Both the position numbers and the translations under genes were made by a program. From Xenopus tropicalis (lineage: Eukaryota > Chordata > Amphibia > Anura > Pipidae), in contig NC_030683.2 in NCBI RefSeq assembly GCF_000004195.4, positions 2,398,772-2,462,771 on the forward strand: a DNA stretch of 64,000 nucleotides. Direction: 5' to 3'. The notes beneath the pieces were generated by a model. That model made no database searches. It worked only from the letters and a program-made list of their open reading frames with translations, and was not told where the DNA came from. Each line of letters begins with the position of its first letter. The first letter of the stretch is position 1. Shown here one piece after another: positions 47,853 to 59,539 of the stretch.

Positions 47853-49274
47853 CATACCCCCCAACTGTCCCGCTTTTCGCGGGACAGTCCCGCTTTTTAT
47901 GGCGCATCCCGCTGTCCCGGATAGTTCCATGAATGTCCCGCATTGTGGGACATTCATGGAACTATCCGGCACAGCGGGATGCGCTTGCTGTACCGGATGT
48001 TCACGCTTCGTCTGCGGCTTCGTTATGCCTCTCCTTGCGCTGCGCGACAGGCCCTTTTATAAGGTTGCGCCTGTGGGTGTGACGTCATTACGCACGGGTG
48101 CAACCTTATAAAAGGGCCTGTCGCGCTGCACAAGGAGAGGCATAACGAAGCCACAGACGAAGGCGGAGCGCCTATGGGAGGTACTGTGATAGGGGGCTAC
48201 TGTGATAGGGGGACACTGTGTATTGGGGGGCACTGTGTATTGGGGGCTACTGTGTATAGGGGGACACTGTGTATTGGGGGCTACTGTGTTAGGGGCACTG
48301 TGTATTGGGGGCTACTGTGTTAGGGGCACTGTGTATAGGGGCACTGTATAGGGGGACACTGTGTATTGGGGGCTACTGTGTTAGGGGCACTGTGTATAGG
48401 GGCACTGTGTATTGGGGGCTACTGTGTTAGGGGCACTGTGTATAGGGGCACTGTGTATAGGGGCACTGTGTATAGGGGGACACTGTGTATTGGGGGCTAC
48501 TGTGTTAGGGGCACTGTGTATAGGGGCACTGTGTATAGGGGGACACTGTGTATTGGGGGCTACTGTGTATAGGGGGCTACTGTGTATAGGGGGCACTGTG
48601 TATGGGGGCTACTGTGTATAGGGGGTACTGTGTATAGGGGGCACTGTGTATGGGGGGTACTGTGTATGGGAGACTACTGTGTATTGGGGGCTACTGTGTA
48701 TTGGATGGTACTGTGTATTGGATGGTACTGTGTATGGGGGGGCTACTGTGTATGGGGGGGGCTACTGTGTATGGGGCGGGCTACTGTGTATGGGGGGGGC
48801 TACTGTGTATGGGGCGGGCTACTGTGTATGGGGGGCTACTGTGTATGGGGCGGGCTACTGTGTATGGGGCGGGCTACTGTGTATGGGGCGGGCTACTGTG
48901 TATGGGGGGCTACTGTGTATGGGGCGGGCTACTGTGTATGGGGGGCTACTGTGTATGGGGGGGCTACTGTGTATGGGGGGCTACTGTGTATTGGGGCACT
49001 GTGTATGGGGGGGCAAAACTGGTACATAGTTATAACTCACTTATAACTGACTGCCTTCTCTCTATATTTGTATTTATATGTAGGAGTTGCTGTATTGTTT
49101 TCCTTAGGTCGTTCAGTATGAGGGTATAGCACATTTTCATCTGCTCCCGCCATTTGATCTATATAAAAGTGGTATTTTTAAAAAAATGGGGTGTGGTAAT
49201 TGGGGCGTGACCACAAAAGGGGGCGTGGTCAAAAATTTGCCCCTCTTTTCATTTTTCAAATGTTGGGAGGTATG
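47853..49274. mobile_element. Foldback DNA element with internal minisatellite
   Basis: Other units read TACGGGGTTGGAATGG without a break. Here GGGTTG is present on both sides (47847-47852 and 49275-49280). The ends are inverted: CATACCCCCCAACTGTCCC at the left and AATGTTGGGAGGTATG at the right. Inside are a GGGACAG hairpin (about 47865), a ~40-bp perfect stem around CCGGATAGTTCCATGAATG (47902-47984), a ~67-bp imperfect stem (48004-48170) with TGACGTCA in its loop (48080-48087), and then a minisatellite. No transposase. Superfamily not assigned; the direct repeat length (6-7 bp) does not settle it. Confidence 0.82.
48180..49013 (+). repeat. GGGG-TACTGTGTAT minisatellite
   Basis: About 50 short units of 14-19 bp, mostly GGGGGCTACTGTGTATAG or GGGGCACTGTGTAT. 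The later part (48740 onward) settles into GGGGCGGGCTACTGTGTATG. Higher-order blocks are visible (48290-48560). Glycine/cysteine/tyrosine-rich open frames here come from the repeat. Confidence 0.95.
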
Positions 49275-49622
49275 GGGTTGGAATGGCTCCAATAGGGCAT
49301 TGGATAAAAACCCGGTGGGCCCTAGTCCTGTTTGATCTTGTTTCACTGGGCAGGTTGGTGTGTGGGCCGGATTGCTGCTGGCCAGTAATCAGTAGGGGCT
49401 AGAGAAGTAGTGCAGGGGCAGATTAGTGCGTGGGGGTGGGCCCTTGATCCACTTTTTCCCATGAAGAAGGTATTTAGGCCCTTAAATCTTGGTAGAGAAG
49501 TGGAATTTCACAGAAATCTAGAAAACATTAGCATAGCGCATTTGTTTCCCCTCCGGTATTCACATAATTGCCAGCGGGGGAGCATTTTCATGAGATTAGT
49601 GATCTGCGGTAGCTCAGACTTA

Positions 49623-49964
49623 AGGTGGCCATACACGTGGCGATCCGACGATGTTTCGTGCGACCATCGGTCGCACGAAACATCGTAAGATCCGCCACAC
49701 ACCATTCAGGACTGAATCGGCAGGTAAGGAGGTAGAAACAATAGGATTTCTACCTCCTTCTGCCGATTCAGCTCTGAAGGGAGAATTTTGGTCAGGCGCC
49801 TTCTATGGCGCCCGATCAAAATTTTCAAACTTGTCCGATCGGCGAGTCGTCCGATATCGGCAGCTTCCTGCGATATCGGTCAACTCGCCGACATGCCATA
49901 CACGCACCGATTATCGTACGAAACGAGGTTTCGTACGATAATATCGGTGCGTGTATGGCCACCT
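49623..49964. mobile_element. 342-bp MITE with AGGTGGCCATACACG inverted ends
   Basis: Begins AGGTGGCCATACACGTGGCG and ends GGTGCGTGTATGGCCACCT, a ~19-bp inverted repeat. TTA lies on both sides (49620-49622 and 49965-49967), while empty copies of the unit read GACTTACCAGCAG with one TTA. A 3-bp TTA target repeat suits PIF/Harbinger, and a TA reading would suit Tc1/mariner. Internal stems include CGATGTTTCGTGCGACC with its complement. No coding capacity. Confidence 0.88.
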
Positions 49965-52869
49965 TTACCAGCAGCAACTAATCTCCTAGTGTGCCATTAC
50001 ACTAAATCTGAACAGGTAACAGGGCAGTTGAGAGAATGCATTGGTCATGTGATAGGTTGCCTTCAGGGGGGTAGAGGGGGTACAACTGTACTGGGCCCTG
50101 TGAAATCTTCTTTCTTAGAGGGGCCCCGTCGCGGCGCAAAAGTTACGTAACTTCTGCAAAAACTGCTTAGAAAGCTACGTAACTTGCCTAGAAACTTATG
50201 TAACTTGTGTATGAAGTGAAAGCCAATGCAGAGAAGCTTTGCAGGGACAAACCCCACTGACCCCCAATGAATGAAAAAACTTAAGATTAAATTCCACTGA
50301 CCCCCAATGAACTGACTGACTTATTAGCACTTTATTATTCACTTTGACTGTTTATATGAACTGCTTATTATAGAGTAATATCAGCTGTTTATATTACACA
50401 CATAAGGGACGTGGCCAATATTTTGGTACCGCACAATTGTGTTCATGGGGGGGGCCCCATATAAATAATTTGTTTCTGATGGCGGCCCTGGTTGCCATGG
50501 TGCCATCAGATCTCACAGGAAGGTGACCCAGTGGTAGAACAAGCAGTGAAGGAGGAGCCGCTGCCAGTCTGTAGGTAGCAGAGCTGTTACACACACTGAC
50601 TGGCATGGGAAAGTCTGATGTGGGACTCAGCTCACAATTATATCATCATTTTAAATACATGCAATAAACTCCAGCTCTTCCATAAGCTCCATGCATTTGC
50701 CTGCACATCACCACCTTGCTCCTACAGTGATGCTAAAATTCTGGGGGAAATGCAACGTTGCGGGGAGAACAAACATCATGATTGTATTTGAAATTGCACT
50801 TGTGGATGTACATTATATGACACTGCTGATTTCTCTCAGGTTCAGCTGCTATCAATGCCATACTGTCTGCTGACTCCGCCTCCCGGAAACAGGAAATTCA
50901 GGCCTGGGATGGGGAAGTGAGGCAGGTTTCCATGCGTTCAACCTCCAGCAGCTTGAGTACCCCGTATCCCACCTCAGTAACAGTCAGCACCCCCTTCCAT
51001 TATCATGTTACAGATCCCCCTCTGATACAGCTGCCTTGTTTGTGTAAACACAACCCACATTCTGGTCTCTGTCTCTCATACCCTTCCCCTACTCATTCTC
51101 ATGTTCTGTCATTGTCTTTCTCACTCTCTTTCCTGGGACATTTTCTCACAGCGGATGGAAGAGCAGTGTCTGTGATTTGTGGGAGAATTTGGGGCTCAAT
51201 ATGACAGGTGGCAGCGCCATCCTCTATGGAAAACAATGTAGAGATGAAAAACAGCAGCACTCCAGTTATGTTGAAAAAATGTGACTTTTACTCAAGTGCA
51301 CAAGGCAACGTTTCGGGCTTCAACCCAGCCTTTATCAAGCCTAATAGTCAAATACAAACAAGTGTTATATACCCACAGGAAGAGGAGGGACTATCAACTC
51401 CAGCCCTCCATTTAAACCAAAGTGTTCAGTGTACACATTTTTAACTTACACAAATCAATTTTTTTAATTAAAGCAACGTTTATATAGTGTGTAGCCCCGG
51501 GGGCAGCCATTCCCAGTGTCAGACTGGGAGCCCAGGGGCCCACCCCTTAGACAATGGGCCCACTTGCCATTATGCGGTGGGAGCAATGACCCCCTCTGCC
51601 AATGTCTTCTGCCCCACCCCATGCTAGCATCTTTTGCCTGCCTGAGTCTTCCCTCTCTAGCCACTTCTGCTACTTGTGAGTGGGGAGAGAAGACTTTACA
51701 GCTATAGAGGAAGCAGTCCTGTGATCCAGGCCCCCCCTGTTCCCTAGGCCCCTCTGCGACTATGGGGTTTGCACACTGGACTTATAATAAGATCCAATTG
51801 ATGTAGGAGAATATACTTAATAGCAGTAAAAATGGACAATAAAGGAGGTTAGAAATAGGTAACACAGGAAATTCTTTGGGTACATTTTATACAATTTTTT
51901 TTGTTAAAAAAGATTATACAAAATGTGTGCAAGTCGGGGCAGTAAGATGGAAGAGAACTGCGTCCCTGGGTGACGCCTGGAAAAATAAAGCACTATTGGC
52001 AATTTAAGTGAATGAAGAAGGGCGTTAGTCTTAAGTCTTTGAGGGATATGGCAGGGTTCCCTTTAGAATCTCACAATTATAATTTGTACAAAAAACAAAT
52101 AGTTTTGCTCGGGTTCATACTGTATTTCCCATATATCCTGCAATCACTAGCATTGGCTGCATAACCAGATTTATTTTGTGCCACTAGCCCACCACTGTGC
52201 CTGCTTGGGTAATGATTAAATCCATGTTAGCCATTCCTTTCTCACGAGACATTATACGGTACAGAGGTTTCTTTATCCTATTAAACTGACTGAAACAATT
52301 CCGATTACTGGAAGGGGTAATAATACTTTAGGGTTCATCTAGGCCCATATAGTGCAGCTGCAGTTGTGCAACTTTACACACAATGGTGGCATGGAAAATG
52401 CCATTCTATAGGTACTTGGGGCTAAAGCTGCAATCTCTACACTGGGCAGCGCTACTTCCATCCTGCCTCCTCTTGCACATCTTGTGATTCTGGGGGGCCC
52501 ATGGGTCCCACTGTGGGCTGTGTCAGCACTTGCACCTAATGAATGGATGGCATTCTGACAAGCAGAACTGACAACATCTGAACTCAATTGCCTCAAAGAG
52601 TGCATGTAACTGCCAGGGTCTGACTGGGTAAAAACCCGGTGGGCCCTGCCGGCCCAGACCCGATCCCCGTGGGACTACCCCACCCAAAGATCTCCCCCAT
52701 CGTGCCTAAGGTAAAACTAAAGCAGGCATGTTTGGGGGAGGGAGTTAGGCAGGCCCCCAGAGGGGGTGTGGGGGCCAGGGTGGGGCCCCTTGGGGGGGGT
52801 GTGTCCCTGGGAGGCCTGGGTCCTGCACCCCCCAGTCCGACCTTGGTAACTGCACTTTTGCCTCAATAG

Positions 52870-55266
52870 CATTCTCTGGCAATTGGCACAGTTAAGGCAA
52901 TTCTGGTTTTGAGGTTATGTGGCTTTAAATTGACTGTAAGGCTCTCGCCTATCACATTTAAATTGTGAGAGTGCTGTTAGGAATGAGCAGTCTCAGGGAG
53001 GATATTTGATGTGAATGCTGTCATGGGAAAACGTTTGGTTTTTTTTCAAAATGCATCTGTTAATGGCACATTGAAAGTTCGTTTTTCCGAAGAGAAAACA
53101 AATAAATTTTTTATTTTGGAGCTTGACGTGAGGCCCTGCTTTTCTTCTTGCTGCTAACTTGAAATGCTTTGGCTGGGGGAGAGGGATTGGAAGTGTATGG
53201 ACTCAATGGGGGGAAACTCACAAAGGTGGAGAGAGACCTTTTCTGAGGTAAAAGTGGTGGAAAAACTGGTGGAAAACACTTTCTCCATATTCACAAACAG
53301 AAATCCACCTAAATTTCGACTCAACTGCCACGTTTCAGTTTGTGGTGAAAGAAAGACAGTTTACAGACACTTTTGTGAATTTGACTTTTAAACAACATTT
53401 CTCCGCCATTTTTAAAATGGAGTAAAGCTCAGTGTAACCCTGTCAGATAAATTCTAAGCTCTTCTGTTTTGCTTTGTTTCACCCAGTCTCCCTTTCCCAC
53501 CTCTGGTAGAGGCCCCCATTGGGGGGACATTAACGTATTAATGGGGATTAACAGACAATTTTCTGTCTAACCCAAGAACAATAGGTGCAAGCCTCATTAA
53601 CATTAAAGTAAAACACTGATTAAACAAAAGATTAATTTATATCTTATATATAAAAAAGTTTTTACCTCACATTTTCCTTGTTATGATAGCTTTAGCTTAA
53701 TGAATGAGGCAATAATAACATTTTGAGTGAATATATTGTATACATTTTTATTTAAATGAAAAGTAAATGTTTAGTTTTAGCAGCAGTGCCCCCTCCTTTA
53801 GCTCTGTCCCTTCTGTTCCCAGCAGCCATCTTGGGGATCAGCAAACAGCCCAGTACACTGGCACCCAAACTGGGATATTGGGGTATGGGGTTGGAGTGGC
53901 CCCAATAGGGCATTGGATAAAAACCCGGTGGGCCCTAGTCCTGTTGGACCTTATTTCACCGGGCATGTGGGTGTGTGGGCCGGATTTCTGCTGGCGGGGG
54001 AGCATTTTCATGAGATTAGTCGTCTGCGGTAGCTCAGACTTACCAGCAGCAACTAATCTCCTAGTGTGCCATTACACTAAATCTGAGCAGGTAAAAGGGC
54101 AGTTAAGAGAATGCATGGGTCATGTGATAGGTTGCCTTCAGGGGCTAGAGGGGGTACAACTGTACCGGGCCCTGTGAAATCTTCTTTCTTAGAGGGGCCC
54201 CGTCGTGGCGCAAAAGTTACGTAACTTCTGCAGAAACTGCTTAGAAAGCTACGTAACTTGCCTAGAGACTCAGCTCACAATTATATCATCATATTAAGTA
54301 CATGCAATAAACTCCAGCTCTTCCATAAGCTCCATGCATTTGCCTGCACATCACCACCTTGCTCCTACAGTGATGCTAAAATTCTGGGGGAAATGCAACG
54401 TTGCGGGGAGAACAAACATCATGATTGTATTTGAAATTGCACTTGTGGATGTACATTATATGACACTGCTGATTTCTCTCAGGTTCAGCTGCTATCAATG
54501 CCATACTGTCTGCTGACTCCGCCTCCCGGAAACAGGAAATTCAGGCCTGGGACGGGGAAGTGAGGCAGGTTTCCATGCGTTCAACCTCCAGCAGCTTGAG
54601 TACCCCGTATCCCTCCTCAGTAACAGTCAGCACCCCCTTTCACTATCATGTTACAGATCCCCCTCTGATACAGCTGCCTTGTTTGTGTAAACACAACCCA
54701 CATTCTGGTCTCTGTCTCTCATACCCTTCCCCTACTCATTCTCATGTTCTGTCATTGTCTTTCTCACTCTCTTTCCTGGGACATTTTCTCACAGCGGATG
54801 GAAGAGCAGTGTCTGTGATTTGTGGGAGAATTTGGGGCTCAATATGACAGGTGGCAGCGCCATCCTCTATGGAAAACAATGTAGAGATGAAAAAACAGCA
54901 GCACTCCGGTTATGTTGAAAAAATGTGACTTTTACTCAAGTGCACAAGGCAATGTTTCGGGCTTCAACCCAGCCCTTTATCAAGCCTAATAGTACAAATA
55001 CAAACAAGTGTTATATACCCACAGGAAGAAGAGGGACTATCACTCCAGCCCTCCATTTAAACCAAAGTGTTCAGTGTACACATTTTTAACTTACACAAAT
55101 CAATTTTTTTAATTAAAGCAAAGTTTATATAGTGTGTAGCCCCGGGGGCAGCCATTCCCAGTGTCAGACTGGGAGCCCAGGGGCCCCCCTTGGGGGGGTG
55201 TGTCCCTGGAGGCCTGGGTCCTGCACCCCCCAGTCCGACCTTGGAAACTGCACTTTTGCCTCAATA
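52870..55266 (+). repeat. Large composite repeat, unit 5 (short form, 2.4 kb)
   Basis: Complete short unit. The region after GGCCGGATTTCTGCTGG goes straight to CGGGGGAGCATTTTCATGAG, and the third TTACGTAA motif is missing. At about 55180 the block GGGAGCCCAGGGGCCC joins directly to CCTTGGGGGG, skipping the A segment (about 1.3 kb). Almost identical to unit 7. Confidence 0.94.
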
Positions 55267-58200
55267 GCATTCTCTGGCAATTGGCACAGTTAAGGCAATT
55301 CTGGTTTTGAGGTTATGTGGCTTTAAATTGACTGTAAGGCTCTCGCCTATCACATTTAAATTGTGAGAGTGCTGTTAGGAATGAGCAGTCTCAGGGAGGA
55401 TATTTGATGTGAATGCTGTCATGGGAAAACGTTTGGTTTTTTTCAAAATGCATCTGTTAATGGCACATTGAAAGTTCGTTTTTCCGAAGAGAAAACAAAT
55501 AAATTTTTTATTTTGGAGCTTGACGTGAGGCCCTGCTTTTCTTCTTGCTGCTAACTTGAAATGCTTTGGCTGGGGGAGAGGGATTGGAAGTGTATGGACT
55601 CAATGGGGGGAAACTCACAAAGGTGGAGAGAGACCTTTTCTGAGATAAAAGTGGTGGAAAAACTGGTGGAAAACACTTTCTCCATATTCACAAACAGAAA
55701 TCCAACTAAATTTCGACTCAACTGCCACGTTTCAGTTTGTGGTGAAAGAAAGACAGTTTACAGACACTTTTCTGAATTTGACTTTTAAACAACATTTCTC
55801 CGCCATTTTTAAAATGGAGTAAAGCTCAGTGTAACCCTGTCAGATTAATTCTAAGCTCTTCTGTTTTGCTTTGTTTCACCCAGTCTCCCTTTCCCACCTC
55901 TGGTAGAGGCCCCATTGGGGGGACATAAACGTATTAATGGGGATTAACAGACAATTTTCTGTCTAACCCAAGAACAATAGGTGCAAGCCTCATTAACATT
56001 AAAGTAAAACACTGATTAAACAAAAAGATTAATTTATATCTTATATATTAAAAAGTTTTTACCTCACATTTGCATTGTTATGATAGCTTTAGCTTAATGA
56101 ATGAGGCAATAATAACATTTTGAGTGAATATATTGTATACATTTTTATTTAAATGAAAAGTAAATGTTTAGTTTTAGCAGCAGCGCCTCCTCCTTTAGCT
56201 CTGTCCCTTCTGTTCCCAGCAGCCATCTTGGGGATGATAACAGCCCAGCACACTGGCACCCAAACTGGGATATAGGGGTACGGGGTTGGAATGGCTCCAA
56301 TAGGGCATTGGATAAAAACCCGGTGGGCCCTAGTCCTGTTTGACCTTGTTTCACTGGGCAGGTTGGTGTGTGGGCCGGATTGCTGCTGGCCAGTAATCAG
56401 TAGGAGCTAGAGAAGTAGTGCGGGGGGCAGATTAGTGCGGGGGGTGGGCCCTTGATCCACTTTTTCCCATGAAGAAGGTATTTAGGCCCTTAAATCTTGG
56501 TAGAGAAGTGGAATTTCACAGAAATCTAGAAAACATTAGCATAGCGCATTTGTTTCCCCTCCGGTATTCACATAATTGCCAGCGGGGGAGCATTTTCATG
56601 AGATTAGTGATCTGCGGTAGCTCAGACTTACCAGCAGCAACTAATCTCCTAGTGTGCCATTACACTAAATCTGAACAGGTAACAGGGCAGTTGAGAGAAT
56701 GCATTGGTCATGTGATAGGTTGCCTTCAGGGGGGTAGAGGGGGTACAACTGTACCGGGCCCTGTGAAATCTTCTTTCTTAGAGGGGCCCCGTCGCGGCGC
56801 AAAAGTTACGTAACTTCTGCAAAAACTGCTTAGAAAGCTACGTAACTTGCCTAGAAACTTACGTAACTTGTGTATGAAGTAAAAGCCAATGCAGAGAAGC
56901 TTTGCAGGGACAAACCCCACTGACCCCCAATGAATGAAAAAACTTAAGATTAAATTCCACTGACCCCCAATGAACTGACTGACTTATTAGCACTTTATTA
57001 TTCACTTTGACTGTTTATATGAACTGCTTATTATAGAGTAATATCAGCTGTTTATATTACACACATAAGGGACGTGGCCAATATTTTGGTACCGCACAAT
57101 TGTGTTCATGGGGGGGGCCCCATATAAATAATTTGTTTCTGATGGCGGCCCTGGTTGCCATGGTGCCATCAGATCTCACAGGAAGGTGACCCAGTGGTAG
57201 AACAAGCAGTGAAGGAGGAGCCGCTGCCAGTCTGTAGGTAGCAGAGCTGTTACACACACTGACTGGCATGGGAAAGTCTGATGTGGGACTCAGCTCACAA
57301 TTATATCATCATTTTAAATACATGCAATAAACTCCAGCTCTTCCATAAGCTCCATGCATTTGCCTGCACATCACCACCTTGCTCCTACAGTGATGCTAAA
57401 ATTCTGGGGGAAATGCAACGTTGCGGGGAGAACAAACATCATGATTGTATTTGAAATTGCACTTGTGGATGTACATTATATGACACTGCTGATTTCTCTC
57501 AGGTTCAGCTGCTATCAATGCCATACTGTCTGCTGACTCCGCCTCCCGGAAACAGGAAATTCAGGCCTGGGATGGGGAAGTGAGGCAGGTTTCCATGCGT
57601 TCAACCTCCAGCAGCTTGAGTACCCCGTATCCCACCTCAGTAACAGTCAGCACCCCCTTCCATTATCATGTTACAGATCCCCCTCTGATACAGCTGCCTT
57701 GTTTGTGTAAACACAACCCACATTCTGGTCTCTGTCTCTCATACCCTTCCCCTACTCATTCTCATGTTCTGTCATTGTCTTTCTCACTCTCTTTCCTGGG
57801 ACATTTTCTCACAGCGGATGGAAGAGCAGTGTCTGTGATTTGTGGGAGAATTTGGGGCTCAATATGACAGGTGGCAGCGCCATCCTCTATGGAAAACAAT
57901 GTAGAGATGAAAAAACAGCAGCACTCCAGTTATGTTGAAAAAATGTGACTTTTACTCAAGTGCACAAGGCAACGTTTCGGGCTTCAACCCAGCCCTTTAT
58001 CAAGCCTAATAGTACAAATACAAACAAGTGTTATATACCCACAGGAAGAGGAGGGACTATCACTCCAGCCCTCCATTTAAACCAAAGTGTTCAGTGTACA
58101 CATTTTTAACTTACACAAATCAATTTTTTTAATTAAAGCAACGTTTATATAGTGTGTAGCCCCGGGGGCAGCCATTCCCAGTGTCAGACTGGGAGCCCAG

Positions 58201-59539
58201 GGGCCCACCCCTTAGACAATGGGCCCACTTGCCATTATGCGGTGGGAGCAATGACCCCCTCTGCCAATGTCTTCTGCCCCCACCCCATGCTAGCATCTTT
58301 TGCCTGCCTGAGTCTTCCCTCTCTAGCCACTCTGCTACTTGTGAGTGGGGAGAGAAGACTTTACAGCTATAGAGGAAGCAGTCCCTGTGATCCAGGCCCC
58401 CCCTGTTCCCTAGGCCCCTCTGCGACTATGGGGTTTGCACCACTGGACTTATAATAAGATCCAATTGATGTAGGAGAATATACTTAATAGCAGTAAAAAT
58501 GGACAATAAAGGAGGTTTAGAAATAGGTAACACAGGAAAATTCTTTGGGTACATTTTATACAATTTTTTTTGTTAAAAAAGATTATACAAAAATGTGTGC
58601 AAGTCGGGGCAGTAAGATGGAAGAGAACTGCGTCCCTGGGTGACGCCTGGAAAAATAAAGCACTATTGGCAATTTAAGTGAATGAAGAAGGGCGTTAGTC
58701 TTAAGTCTTTGAGGGATATGGCAGGGTTCCCTTTAGAATCTCACAATTATAATTTGTACAAAAAACAAATAGTTTTGCTCGGGTTCATACTGTATTTCCC
58801 ATATATCCTGCAATCACTAGCATTGGCTGCATAACCAGATTTATTTTGTGCCACTAGCCCACCACTGTGCCTGCTTGGGTAATGATTAAATCCATGTTAG
58901 CCATTCCTTTCTCACGAGACATTATACGGTACAGAGGTTTCTTTATCCTATTAAACTGACTGAAACAATTCCGATTACTGGAAGGGGTAATAATACTTTA
59001 GGGTTCATCTAGGCCCATATAGTGCAGCTGCAGTTGTGCAACTTTACACACAATGGTGGCATGGAAAATGCCATTCTATAGGTACTTGGGGCTAAAGCTG
59101 CAATCTCTACACTGGGCAGCGCTACTTCCATCCTGCCTCCTCTTGCACATCTTGTGATTCTGGGGGGCCCATGGGTCCCACTGTGGGCTGTGTCAGCACT
59201 TGCACCTAATGAATGGATGGCATTCTGACAAGCAGAACTGACAACATCTGAACTCAATTGCCTCAAAGAGTGCATGTAACTGCCAGGGTCTGACTGGGTA
59301 AAAACCCGGTGGGCCCTGCCGGCCCAGACCCGATCCCCGTGGGACTACCCCACCCAAAGATCTCCCCCATCGTGCCTAAGGTAAAACTAAAGCAGGCATG
59401 TTTGGGGGAGGGAGTTAGGCAGGCCCCCAGAGGGGGTGTGGGGGCCAGGGTGGGGCCCCTTGGGGGGGGTGTGTCCCTGGGAGGCCTGGGTCCTGCACCC
59501 CCCAGTCCGACCTTGGTAACTGCACTTTTGCCTCAATAG
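55267..59539 (+). repeat. Large composite repeat, unit 6 (long form, 4.27 kb)
   Basis: Long unit with the full ACGTAA block (56810-57290), a type-2 tail and a full A segment (58717-59539). Its layout matches unit 4 without that unit's two insertions, so it supplies the empty sites for both. No intact gene. Confidence 0.94.

Larger units (their letters stand above)
46827..52869 (+). repeat. Large composite repeat, unit 4 (two nested insertions)
   Basis: Starts GCATTCTATGGCAATTGGCA at 46827. It contains the foldback element (47853-49274) and the 342-bp MITE (49623-49964), then the long TTACGTAA block, a type-2 tail (50629 onward), the TGCACAAGGCAACGTTTCGG block (about 51300), CCCAGTGTCAGACTGGGAGC at 51512 and a full A segment (52047-52869). 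No intact gene. Confidence 0.93.

Noticed and set aside
48366..49129. Gly/Cys/Tyr-rich open frames up to 159 aa
   Set aside because: Product of the short TACTGTGTAT minisatellite; three frames are open at once.
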